From the NCBI GenBank assembly GCA_019638115.1, contig JAHBUK010000001.1:762238-826237 (forward strand): a stretch of 64,000 nucleotides of DNA, in the 5' to 3' direction. A model generated the notes under the pieces. The model made no database searches, was not told the DNA's origin, and saw only the letters and a program-made list of their open reading frames with translations. How positions within the stretch are numbered: the stretch's first letter is position 1; each line of letters starts with the position of its first letter. Below, one piece after another: positions 46,745 through 54,744 of this stretch. The translations under genes were made by a program, and so were the position numbers. Source of the stretch: Flavobacteriales bacterium. Its GTDB lineage: Bacteria; Bacteroidota; Bacteroidia; Flavobacteriales_F; PHOS-HE28.

Positions 46745-47431
46745 ATGCGCCACGCCCTCGCCATTGCAGTTGCCCTGCTCTGCGCCACCCTGCTCCATGC
46801 CCAGTCCTCGTACATCGAAGTGAGCGTCACGGACACCCTCGTTCTGGAACCGACCTCCATCGTGTACCGCGTTTCCAGCGGATCGTCCAACACCTTCATG
46901 GGCATGCGCATGCCTTACGATGACACGGAGAGCGCCGCGCCCCAACAGGACCTGAACACCATGCTGCTGCTGCTGAAGAAGAACAAGTTCAACGTGGAGG
47001 AGGAAGCACCAACGGACTACACGATCGGCAACACGGGCATGGGCACCAAGGCCAGCAAGCCCGCTGCATCACTGCTTGTTACCGTGCATTCGGAAGCGGA
47101 ACTGCGCCGTTGCGTGGACCTGCTCAGCGGTCTGGAAGGCATTTCCGGCAGTGTGGCCACCGTGCGCCATGCTTCCATGGAAAGCCAGTTGCCCGCCTTC
47201 CACAAGGCCGTGCTGGCCCAGGCGCGAACGGAAGCACAGGCCATTGCCAAGGCCAGCGACCTGGAGTTGGGGCGCGTGGTGAGTGTGCAGGAGCGACCGA
47301 GCGGTGGTACGGACAACTACATGGACATGATGCGCGACATGATGAAGCGCGGCGTGGAGGCATTCAATACCTCGGAAGCGATCCGCAAGCAGGTGGTGAA
47401 GACCATGGTGGTCCGCTTTGAAGCGCAGTGA
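46745..47431 (+). CDS. SIMPL-domain (DUF541) periplasmic protein
   Basis: 228 residues with a signal peptide (MRHALAIAVALLCATLLHA). The C-terminal half has the SIMPL/DUF541 signature: a helix AVLAQARTEAQAIAKASDLELGRVVSVQE followed by a strand. The N-terminal half has strand SSYIEVSVTDTLVLEPTSIVY where the family usually has a V-x-G-x-G start. A Met-rich insertion (NYMDMMRDMMKRG) lies before the last strand KTMVVRFEAQ. SIMPL proteins are oligomeric envelope proteins of uncertain role, some linked to oxidative stress. It begins 20 bases after the fourth protease gene. Confidence 0.8.
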   Translation: MRHALAIAVALLCATLLHAQSSYIEVSVTDTLVLEPTSIVYRVSSGSSNTFMGMRMPYDDTESAAPQQDLNTMLLLLKKNKFNVEEEAPTDYTIGNTGMGTKASKPAASLLVTVHSEAELRRCVDLLSGLEGISGSVATVRHASMESQLPAFHKAVLAQARTEAQAIAKASDLELGRVVSVQERPSGGTDNYMDMMRDMMKRGVEAFNTSEAIRKQVVKTMVVRFEAQ

Positions 47432-47490
47432 TCGGAGGCCCGCCGCAGCGCAGCCCACTGCCGATATTTGCCCCCCAGCACGCGCAGACC

Positions 47491-48360
47491 ATGACGAAAG
47501 CCCGTATGAAAAGCGCCATTGCCCCGCCGCAATGGACCACCGCCAAGGAGTTCACTGACATCACCTACCGCAAATGCCGGGGCGTTGCGCGCATCGCCTT
47601 CAACCGGCCCGAAGTACGCAACGCCTTCCGTCCGCACACGGTGAGCGAACTGCTGGAAGCCTTCCACGATGCCCACCAGGACACCTCCATCGGGGTGGTG
47701 CTCTTCAGCGGTGAGGGGCCCAGCAGCAAGGACGGTGGTTGGGCCTTCTGCAGTGGCGGCGATCAGCGGGCACGCGGGCACCAGGGCTACGTGGACGAGG
47801 GTGGCATGCCGCGTCTGAACATCCTGGAAGTGCAACGGCTCATCCGCTTCATGCCCAAAGTGGTGATCGCCGTGGTGCCCGGCTGGTGCGTGGGCGGCGG
47901 GCACAGCCTGCACGTGGTCTGCGACCTCACATTGGCCAGCAAGGAGCACGCGGTCTTCAAGCAGACCGATGCCGATGTGACCAGCTTCGATGGTGGTTAC
48001 GGCAGCGCCTACCTGGCCAAGATGGTGGGCCAGAAACGGGCACGCGAGATCTTCTTCCTGGGCCGCGACATCAGTGCACAGCAGGCCTACGAGATGGGCA
48101 TGGTGAACGCCGTGGTGCCGCATGCCGAGCTGGAGGCCACCGCTTGGGAGTGGGCGCAGGACATCCTTGCCAAGTCCCCGACCTCCATCAAGATGCTGAA
48201 GTTCGCCTTCAACCTCACGGACGATGGCATGGTCGGTCAGCAGGTCTTCGCTGGCGAGGCCACGCGCCTGGCCTACATGACCGAAGAAGCCAAGGAGGGC
48301 CGCAATGCCTTCCTGGAAAAGCGCAGGCCGGATTTCTCGAGCATCAAGTGGATCCCATGA
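47491..48360 (+). CDS. menB: 1,4-dihydroxy-2-naphthoyl-CoA synthase
   Basis: 289 residues from the ATG at 47491; a GTG at 47428 overlapping the previous stop would add 21 residues, but a TATTTG box at 47465-47470 favours the later start. The crotonase-fold enzyme closes the second ring of menaquinone from o-succinylbenzoyl-CoA in the cytoplasm. MenB-specific features are FNRPEVRNAFRPHTV, the oxyanion/active-site segment WAFCSGGDQRARG, PGWCVGGGHSLHVVCDLTLAS, the TDADVTSFDGGYGSAYLA stretch with the active-site aspartate and tyrosine region, and the C-terminal EEAKEGRNAFLEKRRPDFS. Length matches the family. No other men gene is in view. Confidence 0.97.
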   Translation: MTKARMKSAIAPPQWTTAKEFTDITYRKCRGVARIAFNRPEVRNAFRPHTVSELLEAFHDAHQDTSIGVVLFSGEGPSSKDGGWAFCSGGDQRARGHQGYVDEGGMPRLNILEVQRLIRFMPKVVIAVVPGWCVGGGHSLHVVCDLTLASKEHAVFKQTDADVTSFDGGYGSAYLAKMVGQKRAREIFFLGRDISAQQAYEMGMVNAVVPHAELEATAWEWAQDILAKSPTSIKMLKFAFNLTDDGMVGQQVFAGEATRLAYMTEEAKEGRNAFLEKRRPDFSSIKWIP

Positions 48361-48539
48361 GGAGATTTGCGTTGGGCCAACGCCTTGGTGGGTGAAATGG
48401 TGCCACCCGTCGAATAGTCCTTGGAGGGTGGGACCGGTGCGGGTTTATTCACGGGTCCAACCCACATGGAGCTGCACCATCCAAACAGGGCGCAACCGAA
48501 AAGCCTCATGAGTAGGACATACCAATCCCTTCATCGGTC

Positions 48540-48917
48540 ATGCAGTGGTATCTGAAAGCACTTCGCAACTACGTTGGTTTCACAGGCCGGGCACGGCGCA
48601 AGGAGTTCTGGATGTTCGTGTTGTTCAACATCCTCTTCTCCATTGCGGCCGGGGTCCTGGATGGTGCACTGGGTCTGGCCGACCCCAGCACCGGCTACGG
48701 CCCTATCGCTGGCCTTTACACCCTGGCCGTTCTGTTACCGGCCCTTGCCGTTGCGGCTCGTAGGCTGCATGATACCGGCCGCTCCGGTTGGCTGCTGCTC
48801 CTGGCCCTTATCCCGTTGATCGGCGCGATCATCCTGATCGTGTTCCACGCGCAGGACAGCAAGCCCGGTCCCAACAAGTACGGCCCCAACCCGAAGGAAA
48901 CGCCGGACATGGCCTGA
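48540..48917 (+). CDS. DUF805 inner-membrane protein
   Basis: 125 residues typical of DUF805 (YhaH/YiaV-like): MQWYLKALRNYVGFTGRARRKEFWMFVLFN at the N-terminus, with the conserved F-x-GRARRxEFW motif, three to four hydrophobic segments (LFNILFSIAAGVL, YTLAVLLPALAVAARRLHDTGRSGW, LLLLALIPLIGAIILIVF) and the conserved RRLHDTGRSGW. The tail DSKPGPNKYGPNPKE is also standard. Molecular function is unknown. It is followed by a terminator; the 179 bases upstream hold no recognised gene. Confidence 0.92.
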   Translation: MQWYLKALRNYVGFTGRARRKEFWMFVLFNILFSIAAGVLDGALGLADPSTGYGPIAGLYTLAVLLPALAVAARRLHDTGRSGWLLLLALIPLIGAIILIVFHAQDSKPGPNKYGPNPKETPDMA

Positions 48918-48938
48918 CGACCATCGCGCTCAACAGGG

Positions 48939-48965
48939 AAAAGCGGTCCGCAGTGGGCCGCTTTT
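48939..48965 (+). terminator. Intrinsic terminator after the DUF805 gene
   Basis: An 11-bp stem (48939-48949 with 48955-48965, one T-G pair), five-base loop, ending in TTTTT. Confidence 0.85.
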
Positions 48966-49131
48966 TCATTTGGCCCGGGCCGATCAGGCACAAGAGCTTC
49001 ATCTACCATCGCTGCGCGGCAACGCACATGGTACCTGTACGATATGGCGGGACCCTACCCTGCACCGGAACAAATACCACCCCCCGGTCCTTTCTTTGCG
49101 CCCCCTTGTGGCGCACACTTCACCCCGGACC

Positions 49132-49992
49132 ATGAAATACATCTACCTCCCGATCACTACCCTCGTTGCACTGGCCACGCTCGTCAGCGCCGTTTCGCTG
49201 AACAACAACGGCAAGGAAGGCCGCACCGGCTCCCCCGGCGAACTCACCTGCCGCGATGGTTGCCACAACACCTTCGCCCTGAACAGTGGCGAGGGATCCG
49301 TGGTGCTCTCCTCCGCCAACATGGTGAACTGGCAGTATGTGCCCGGCACCACCTATCAGATGAGCCTCACCGTTTCGCTGGCCACCAGCAACAAGTTCGG
49401 GATGGGCTTGGAGGCGCTCACCGATGAGCTTTCCAACGGCGGAACCTTGTTGATCACCGATGCGGCATCCACCCAGATCAAGAACCACACGATATCCGGT
49501 GTGGTGCGGCGCAATGTGGTACACACCAATAACGGCGGACTCGGCACCGGTTCCAAGACCTTCAATTTCAACTGGGTGGCCCCCAGCACCGACGAAGGCC
49601 CCATCACCTTCTACTTCGCGGGCAATGCCACCAACAGCGGCAACAATTCTTCAGGCGACCGCATTTACGTGAGCAGCCAGGTGGTGACCCCCGCGAGCAC
49701 TGTTTCCGTGGCTGATATCGAGGAGGCCATGGCCACGTTCCGCGTGCAGCCCAATCCTTTCATGGACCAGGTGACCATCGACTATTCGACCTCCGGCAGT
49801 GGTCCGGCACTGGTCTCGGTATATGATGTGCGCGGCAGCCTGTTGCAGCAAGTGGATCTCGGCACGCGTGCGGCAGGTCGCTACACGGAGCGCATCGAGG
49901 CACTGGATGCACTGCCTGATGGTGTGCTGTTCATCCACCTCACCGTGGATGGTAACACCCGGATACAGCGTGCAGTGAAGCAGGCCCGCTGA
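49132..49992 (+). CDS. Reeler-like (choice-of-anchor V) secreted protein with T9SS sorting domain
   Basis: 286 residues from the ATG at 49132, which gives the signal peptide MKYIYLPITTLVALATLVSA; a TTTCTTTG box lies at 49091-49098. The mature protein begins with KEGRTGSPGELTCRDGCHN, the Gly/Cys/His motif of choice-of-anchor V proteins, followed by a beta-sandwich (VPGTTYQMSLTVS, KTFNFNWVAPSTDEGPITFYFAG) resembling reelin N-terminal (reeler) domains. It ends with a type-A T9SS sorting domain (VQPNPFMDQVTIDY, SVYDVRGSLLQQVD). The CxxGCH element is haem-like in form but belongs to this family's N-terminus; haem binding is not implied. Function unknown; surface-exposed or released. Confidence 0.88.
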   Translation: MKYIYLPITTLVALATLVSAVSLNNNGKEGRTGSPGELTCRDGCHNTFALNSGEGSVVLSSANMVNWQYVPGTTYQMSLTVSLATSNKFGMGLEALTDELSNGGTLLITDAASTQIKNHTISGVVRRNVVHTNNGGLGTGSKTFNFNWVAPSTDEGPITFYFAGNATNSGNNSSGDRIYVSSQVVTPASTVSVADIEEAMATFRVQPNPFMDQVTIDYSTSGSGPALVSVYDVRGSLLQQVDLGTRAAGRYTERIEALDALPDGVLFIHLTVDGNTRIQRAVKQAR

Positions 49993-50007
49993 ACAGAAGG
50001 CCTTTGA

Positions 50008-50046
50008 GCAAAAGAGCGGCTGTGCGATGCACAGCCGCTCTTTTGC
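50008..50046. terminator. Bidirectional terminator between convergent genes
   Basis: A perfect 18-bp stem (50008-50025 with 50029-50046, loop GAT) with A and T runs at its ends, between the reeler-like gene and the end of metG. Confidence 0.93.
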
Positions 50047-50061
50047 TATTGACCATTTTAC

Positions 50062-52200
50062 CTACCGCACCTCGCCGCCTGGCCCGACCATCTCCTTCGG
50101 CTGCACGAACACCAGCTTGCCGCTGGCATCTTCGGCCATCAGCACCATGCCCTGGCTTTCCACGCCCCGCATCTTGCGCGGCTCCAGGTTGGCCACCAAT
50201 ACCACTTGCTGGCCGGGCAGCTGCTCCGGCTCGTAGTGCATGGCGATGCCGCTGACGACAGTACGCGGCGTTGTTTCACCCAGGTCGATGGTGAGCTTGA
50301 GCAACTTGTCGGCCTTGGGCACTTTCTCTGCGGCGGTGATGGTGCCCACGCGCAGATCGAGTTTGGCGAAGTCGTCGAAGGCGATGTTGGGGTTTGACTG
50401 TCCAACAGGCTTCAAGCCTGTTGCCTCTGCTGGTCCAGCAGGCTGGAAGCCTGCTGGACTTTCTGCTGCATGCAAGCGCTCAACCTCCGGCTGGATCTCC
50501 GCATCGGTGATCGGCTTGAAGAGGTGCTCGGGCTTGCCCAACTCCTGGCCAGCACCGATCAAGTCGCTGCGGAAGGCATCGTCCCAAGGCAGGGTGCCGA
50601 TGCCCAGCATGCGGCGCAGCTTGGCCGTGGTGTGCGGCAGGAAGGGCTCCAGCACGATGCTCAGCACGGCGGCCACATTGAGGCTGTTGGCCAGGATGGT
50701 GCGCGTGCGCTCGGGGTCGGTCTTTTCCAGCTTCCACGGCTCGTTGTCGCTGAGGTACTTGTTGCCGGCGCGTGCCACGTTCATGGCACTGCTCAGCGCA
50801 TCGCGCAGGCGGAAGTCGTCGATGTGTTGGGCCACTTCCTCCACACTGCCGTGTACGCTGCTCCAAAGCGCCACATCCATATCCACCTTCTCGCCGGCCG
50901 CAGGTGCCTTGCCTTCGTAGTACTTGTGGCTAAGCACGAATACGCGCTGCACGAAGTTGCCCACGATGCTCACCAGCTCGCTGTTGTTCTTCTCCTGGAA
51001 ATCCTTCCACGTGAACTCGCTGTCCTTCTGCTCAGGGATGATGGTGGCGAGGCAGTAGCGCAACTCATCCTGCCGGTCGGGCCAGCGCTGGATGTACTCG
51101 TGCAGCCACACCGCCCAGTTGCGGCTGGTGCTGATCTTCCGCCCTTCCAGGTTGAGGAACTCGTTGGCCGGCACGTTCTGCGGCAGCACGTAGCCGCCGT
51201 GCAGCTTCAGCAGGATCGGGAAGATGATGGCGTGGAAGACGATGTTGTCCTTGCCGATGAAGTGGACCAGGCGCGGTTCGTCCTCCTTTGTCATTCCGGC
51301 CTCCGAGCCGGAATCGCGTGAAAGCCACCAACGCTCCCAATCGGTGTTGTGCTCCTGGGCCCAACGCTTCGTGGCACTGATGTAGCCGATAGGCGCATCC
51401 AACCACACGTAGAGCACCTTGCCCTCGGCGCCCTCCAACGGCACCGGCACGCCCCAGTCCAGGTCGCGCGTCATGGCGCGGGGGCGCAGGCCATCCTTCA
51501 ACCAGCTGTTGCATTGGCCCAGCACGCTCGCCTTCCACTCCTTGGGGTCGTGGTGTTGCGCGCCGTCGAGCACGCCGGTGTTCATCCACTGCTCCACCCA
51601 CTGCTGGGCCTCGTCCATCTTCAGGTACCAGTGCTTGGTGCTCTTCAGCACGGGCTTCGATCCACTGAGCGTGCTGCGCGGCTCTATCAGGTCCTTGGGG
51701 CTGAGGGCGCTGCCGCACTTCTCGCACTGGTCGCCGTAGGCATCGGTGTTGCCGCACTTCGGGCAGGTGCCCATGATGTAGCGGTCGGCCAGGAACTGCT
51801 TGGCCTCTTCATCGAAGTACTGCTGTTCTTCCTGCACGCTGAAGGCGCCGTTCTCCAGCAGCTTCAGGAAGAAGCCCTGCGAGGTCTCGCGGTGCAGCTC
51901 GCTGCTGGTGCGGTCGTAGATGTCGAAGTGGATGCCGAAGTCCTTGAAGGCCTGGCCCATCAGCGCATGGTACTTGTCCACGATGGCCTGCGGCGTGGTG
52001 CCCTCCTTCATGGCCCGCATGGTGATTGCCGCGCCGTGTTCATCGCTACCGCAGATGAAGAGCACCTCCTTGCCCCGCTGCCGCAGGTTGCGCACGTAGA
52101 TGTCGGCCGGCAGGTAGGCCCCGGCGATGTGGCCGATGTGCAATGGGCCGTTGGCGTAGGGCAGTGCGGCGGTAACGGTGTGGCGGGCAGGGGTCTTCAT
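50062..52200 (-). CDS. metG: Methionyl-tRNA synthetase with C-terminal tRNA-binding domain
   Basis: 712 residues from the ATG at 52200 (MKTPARHTVTAALPYANGPLHIGH, HIGH at 21-24). The cytoplasmic enzyme charges tRNA-Met. Present are the zinc-knuckle CPKCGNTDAYGDQCEKC, the KMSKS-type loop GRKISTSRNWAVW, the anticodon-binding helical domain, and an EMAP-II/Trbp111-like C-terminal tRNA-binding domain (FAKLDLRVGTITAAEKVP ... MVLMAED). Two palindromic elements are inserted in frame: SRDSGSEAGMTK at about residues 294-304 in the catalytic region and a linker peptide SPAGFQPAG/EATGLKPVGQS at about 579-601. Both peptides look foreign to the family but leave the frame open. A TACCTTCG box precedes the start by 23 bases. 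Confidence 0.97.
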   Translation of the reverse strand: MKTPARHTVTAALPYANGPLHIGHIAGAYLPADIYVRNLRQRGKEVLFICGSDEHGAAITMRAMKEGTTPQAIVDKYHALMGQAFKDFGIHFDIYDRTSSELHRETSQGFFLKLLENGAFSVQEEQQYFDEEAKQFLADRYIMGTCPKCGNTDAYGDQCEKCGSALSPKDLIEPRSTLSGSKPVLKSTKHWYLKMDEAQQWVEQWMNTGVLDGAQHHDPKEWKASVLGQCNSWLKDGLRPRAMTRDLDWGVPVPLEGAEGKVLYVWLDAPIGYISATKRWAQEHNTDWERWWLSRDSGSEAGMTKEDEPRLVHFIGKDNIVFHAIIFPILLKLHGGYVLPQNVPANEFLNLEGRKISTSRNWAVWLHEYIQRWPDRQDELRYCLATIIPEQKDSEFTWKDFQEKNNSELVSIVGNFVQRVFVLSHKYYEGKAPAAGEKVDMDVALWSSVHGSVEEVAQHIDDFRLRDALSSAMNVARAGNKYLSDNEPWKLEKTDPERTRTILANSLNVAAVLSIVLEPFLPHTTAKLRRMLGIGTLPWDDAFRSDLIGAGQELGKPEHLFKPITDAEIQPEVERLHAAESPAGFQPAGPAEATGLKPVGQSNPNIAFDDFAKLDLRVGTITAAEKVPKADKLLKLTIDLGETTPRTVVSGIAMHYEPEQLPGQQVVLVANLEPRKMRGVESQGMVLMAEDASGKLVFVQPKEMVGPGGEVR
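50403..50458. repeat. Double palindrome inserted in metG linker
   Basis: Two related palindromes: 50403-50423 (CAACAGGCTT, one centre base, AAGCCTGTTG) and 50434-50458 (11-bp arms TCCAGCAGGCT/AGCCTGCTGGA, loop GGA). They encode a peptide between the anticodon-binding and tRNA-binding domains. Confidence 0.75.
51293..51314. repeat. Palindrome inserted in metG catalytic region
   Basis: ATTCCGGC and GCCGGAAT form an 8-bp stem with a CTCCGA loop. Read on the metG strand it encodes RDSGSEAGM, a peptide typical of a dispersed palindromic repeat. Confidence 0.7.
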
Positions 52201-52223
52201 GAACAAAACAAGGGATCCGTGGG

Positions 52224-52231
52224 CGAAGGTA
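52224..52231 (-). promoter_or_regulatory. Putative -7 element TACCTTCG of metG
   Basis: TACCTTCG on the minus strand, 23 bases before the metG ATG; third exact copy of this box upstream of a gene in the window. Confidence 0.5.
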
Positions 52232-52360
52232 TCCGTTGGATCCGGGAGCTTGCATAGGTTCGGCACGGGATCGGTAAAGGGCCGCACCGCCAAGGCGCAC
52301 CGAACTCGTGCGCTTAAGGCACCAACTTCATTTCGTACATCAACAACAAAAACCTGAAAG

Positions 52361-52978
52361 ATGGATCGCTTCCGCACTCTCCTCATTGGTTCAACGGCGC
52401 TGCTTTCCGCGCTATCCGCTTCATCTGCACAGGCCCAGGCTTTCCAAGAAGGTGGTCATACGGTCTCCGTAGGTCATGGCGCGGTCACCTTCCTGGGCAA
52501 CCTGAACCGCACCTTCGACCTTTACACGGACCTGAATTACAAAGGGCTTGGGCCGCTTTATTTGAAGTATGAATACGGCGTAACGGACCGTATTGGCCTG
52601 GGCGTGAACATCGCCTATGCCACCAACGAATGGAGCTATCGCTACCAAGGGACCGACGAGAACGGCAATGCCGCGCAATACACCGAATCCACCGAACGGA
52701 ATACCTACAGCGTGCTGGCCCGTTTCAATTACCATTTCGGGAATAGCGACCGCTTCGACCCGTACTTCGGCTTCGGTATGGGCTACCGCGATGCCAACTG
52801 GAAATTCAACAGCTCCGACCCGAACGGTGGCAGTGGCGTGGAGGTGAAGAGCTTGATGCCTTTTGGATTCGAGTTCACCTTGGGTGCCCGCTACTTCTTC
52901 ACGGACAACATCGGCTTGTATGCTGAAGTGGGCGGCGCCAAGAGCGTTTTCCAGGGTGGCTTGGTAGCAAAGTTCTAA
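52361..52978 (+). CDS. Outer-membrane beta-barrel protein
   Basis: 205 residues: signal peptide MDRFRTLLIGSTALLSALSASSAQA, then a small barrel of alternating strands (VSVGHGAVTFLGN, GPLYLKYEYGVTDRIGLGVNIAYA, YSVLARFNYHFG, YFGFGMGYRDANWKF, FGFEFTLGARYFFTDNIGLYAEVGG) ending in F (GGLVAKF), the usual BAM recognition residue. It resembles the OmpW/OMP_b-brl type of 8-stranded barrels. No specific role can be assigned. It is divergent from metG, with a strong terminator downstream. Confidence 0.85.
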   Translation: MDRFRTLLIGSTALLSALSASSAQAQAFQEGGHTVSVGHGAVTFLGNLNRTFDLYTDLNYKGLGPLYLKYEYGVTDRIGLGVNIAYATNEWSYRYQGTDENGNAAQYTESTERNTYSVLARFNYHFGNSDRFDPYFGFGMGYRDANWKFNSSDPNGGSGVEVKSLMPFGFEFTLGARYFFTDNIGLYAEVGGAKSVFQGGLVAKF

Positions 52979-53011
52979 GAGTCTTGAGCGGCCGCAGGGC
53001 CAACACGAAGT

Positions 53012-53056
53012 GACCTCCGGAGGCATTCCCGCATGGGATCCCTCCGGAGGTCTTTT
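53012..53056 (+). terminator. Intrinsic terminator after the barrel gene
   Basis: A 12-bp stem (53012-53023 with 53041-53052), a loop that can itself pair (ATTCCC/GGGAT), then TTTT. Confidence 0.85.
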
Positions 53057-53222
53057 GGTACCAGGGCCTTTTGTTCGTGGTGTGGACTGGCGGCGGGTTC
53101 ATGTACAGGCAGTACTGCTTCCATGCATGATGATACTCCGGTGATCACCGTAGTGGTTTACGGCGATCCCCGAATGGAGCAGGCGTGGCATGGCCCGGAC
53201 CTTTGCCGTCAACACCCACACC

Positions 53223-54701
53223 ATGAAGCACGCATTACTCCTTGCAGGTGTTCTGGCCCTGCCCATTGCCACCCTCGCCCAGACCCCAAACACCCAACGC
53301 GACGCCAGTTTCACCCTGGACCTCTCCGGTGCCGGGGCGCTGTCGTTCAGCCCCAACGAATTCCCCCTGACGCGGGTGCTGCCGCTTTCCGATGGTAAGA
53401 TCCTCTTCTTCGGTTCGTTGCATGACCCGCTGCACACCACCATGAGCGGAGTGGTGCGCTTGAATGCCGATGGTTCCTGGGACAACACCTTCGACGGCCC
53501 CGACTTCGACCAGGACTACTACCTGCGCATCCGGGCGGCCGTGGAACTGCCCGATGGCAAGTACTTGGTGGGGGGCCAGTTCACGGATTTTTCCGCAGGC
53601 GTGAACCAGCGGGGCATCATTCGGCTGAACAACAATGGCAGCCAGGACATGAGCTTCGACGCCGGTTTCGAGATCAACCCCACGATCAATGCCATCGCGT
53701 TGCAGCCTGACGGCAAGATCCTCATCGCAGGCGGCTATGGTACCATGAGCCATGGTACCGGCATTACCCGCCTGCATCCGAACGGGAGTGTGGATGCCAC
53801 CTTCGATGCCGGCCAAGCACCCACCAACATCCGCGACATCAAGGTGCTGCCCAACGGCAAGATCTTGGTTGCGGGCCGCTTCAGCAGCTGGCCCGGTGGG
53901 CTGGCCGTGCTGAATGCCGATGGATCAAGGGACCTCACCTTCAACCACACGGGATACATCCAGAGCTCCAACATCTTCGACAACACTTATCCCCGCACGG
54001 CCATCCAGTCCGATGGCAAGATCGTGGTGGCCGGACAGCAGACCTCCAGCATCGTGAAGATCATGCGCTACAATGCGGACTTCACGGTGGATACGGACTT
54101 CCATGTGGCAAGCAACTCGTCCATCAGCGGAGTGTACCCCACCGGCGTGGCCATTCAGAACGATGGCAAGATCATCGTAACGGGCTACTTCCTCAATGCC
54201 TACGACGGGGTAAGTTCCGTGTCCGGCGTGATGCGCCTGAACGCCAATGGGACACTTGACGAGACCTTTGATACGGCCAACGGATTCGGCAATGGCCCCC
54301 TGGCCTATCACTGCGCCCTGCAAGCCGATGGCAAGATCCTGGTGGTGACGCAGAACACCTCCTACCAGGGGCAAAGTTTGTCCGGCACCACTGAGACCCC
54401 CACCAGCCAGCACGTCATTCGCTTGAACGGTGATGCCAGCGGAGTTTCCGTGGGTGAGCAAACTGCTTCCTTCAGCTTCGAGCTGTTCCCCAACCCGGCT
54501 TCGGACGTGCTCTATCTGCGCCATGTGCCCACCGGCGCCGTGGTGCGTATGCTGGACCTGACCGGCAGGGTGCTGCTGGAGCAGCGCGCAAGCACTGACC
54601 GGATGGAGCTTCCGATCGCTGCACAAGCACCGGGCGTTTACCTGGTGAGCGTGCTGCACGCGGGTTATGCGGTAACGCATCGGATGGTGGTGGAACGGTA
54701 G
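53223..54701 (+). CDS. Delta-60 repeat beta-propeller protein with T9SS sorting domain
   Basis: 492 residues from the ATG at 53223, which gives the signal peptide MKHALLLAGVLALPIATLAQ; the frame is open to 53190 but a CCTTTG box at 53198-53203 lies there. Seven or so delta-60 blades are visible: LSDGKILFFGSL, LPDGKYLVGGQF, LQPDGKILIAGGY, LPNGKILVAGRF, IQSDGKIVVAGQ, IQNDGKIIVTGYF and LQADGKILVVTQ, each followed by RLN-x-DG-S-x-D-x-x-F. A type-A sorting domain ends it (LFPNPASDVLYLRHV, VVRMLDLTGRVLLEQ, GVYLVSVLHA). Probably a surface-exposed propeller; ligand unknown. It resembles the delta-60 protein at 43-44.6 kb but has cleaner repeats and no palindromic insertion. Confidence 0.9.
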   Translation: MKHALLLAGVLALPIATLAQTPNTQRDASFTLDLSGAGALSFSPNEFPLTRVLPLSDGKILFFGSLHDPLHTTMSGVVRLNADGSWDNTFDGPDFDQDYYLRIRAAVELPDGKYLVGGQFTDFSAGVNQRGIIRLNNNGSQDMSFDAGFEINPTINAIALQPDGKILIAGGYGTMSHGTGITRLHPNGSVDATFDAGQAPTNIRDIKVLPNGKILVAGRFSSWPGGLAVLNADGSRDLTFNHTGYIQSSNIFDNTYPRTAIQSDGKIVVAGQQTSSIVKIMRYNADFTVDTDFHVASNSSISGVYPTGVAIQNDGKIIVTGYFLNAYDGVSSVSGVMRLNANGTLDETFDTANGFGNGPLAYHCALQADGKILVVTQNTSYQGQSLSGTTETPTSQHVIRLNGDASGVSVGEQTASFSFELFPNPASDVLYLRHVPTGAVVRMLDLTGRVLLEQRASTDRMELPIAAQAPGVYLVSVLHAGYAVTHRMVVER

Positions 54702-54744
54702 CGTTCAGGTGATGGTCATGTGCGCGGGGGCTTTACTTCGCGCC

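Noticed and set aside
49210-49270. Haem-binding CxxCH motif in the reeler-like protein
   Set aside because: The spacing is CRDGCH, not CxxCH, and it belongs to the conserved N-terminus of choice-of-anchor V proteins.
51349-52257. A 302-codon plus-strand frame opposite metG
   Set aside because: Shadow of metG with Leu/His/Gly-rich low-information translation.
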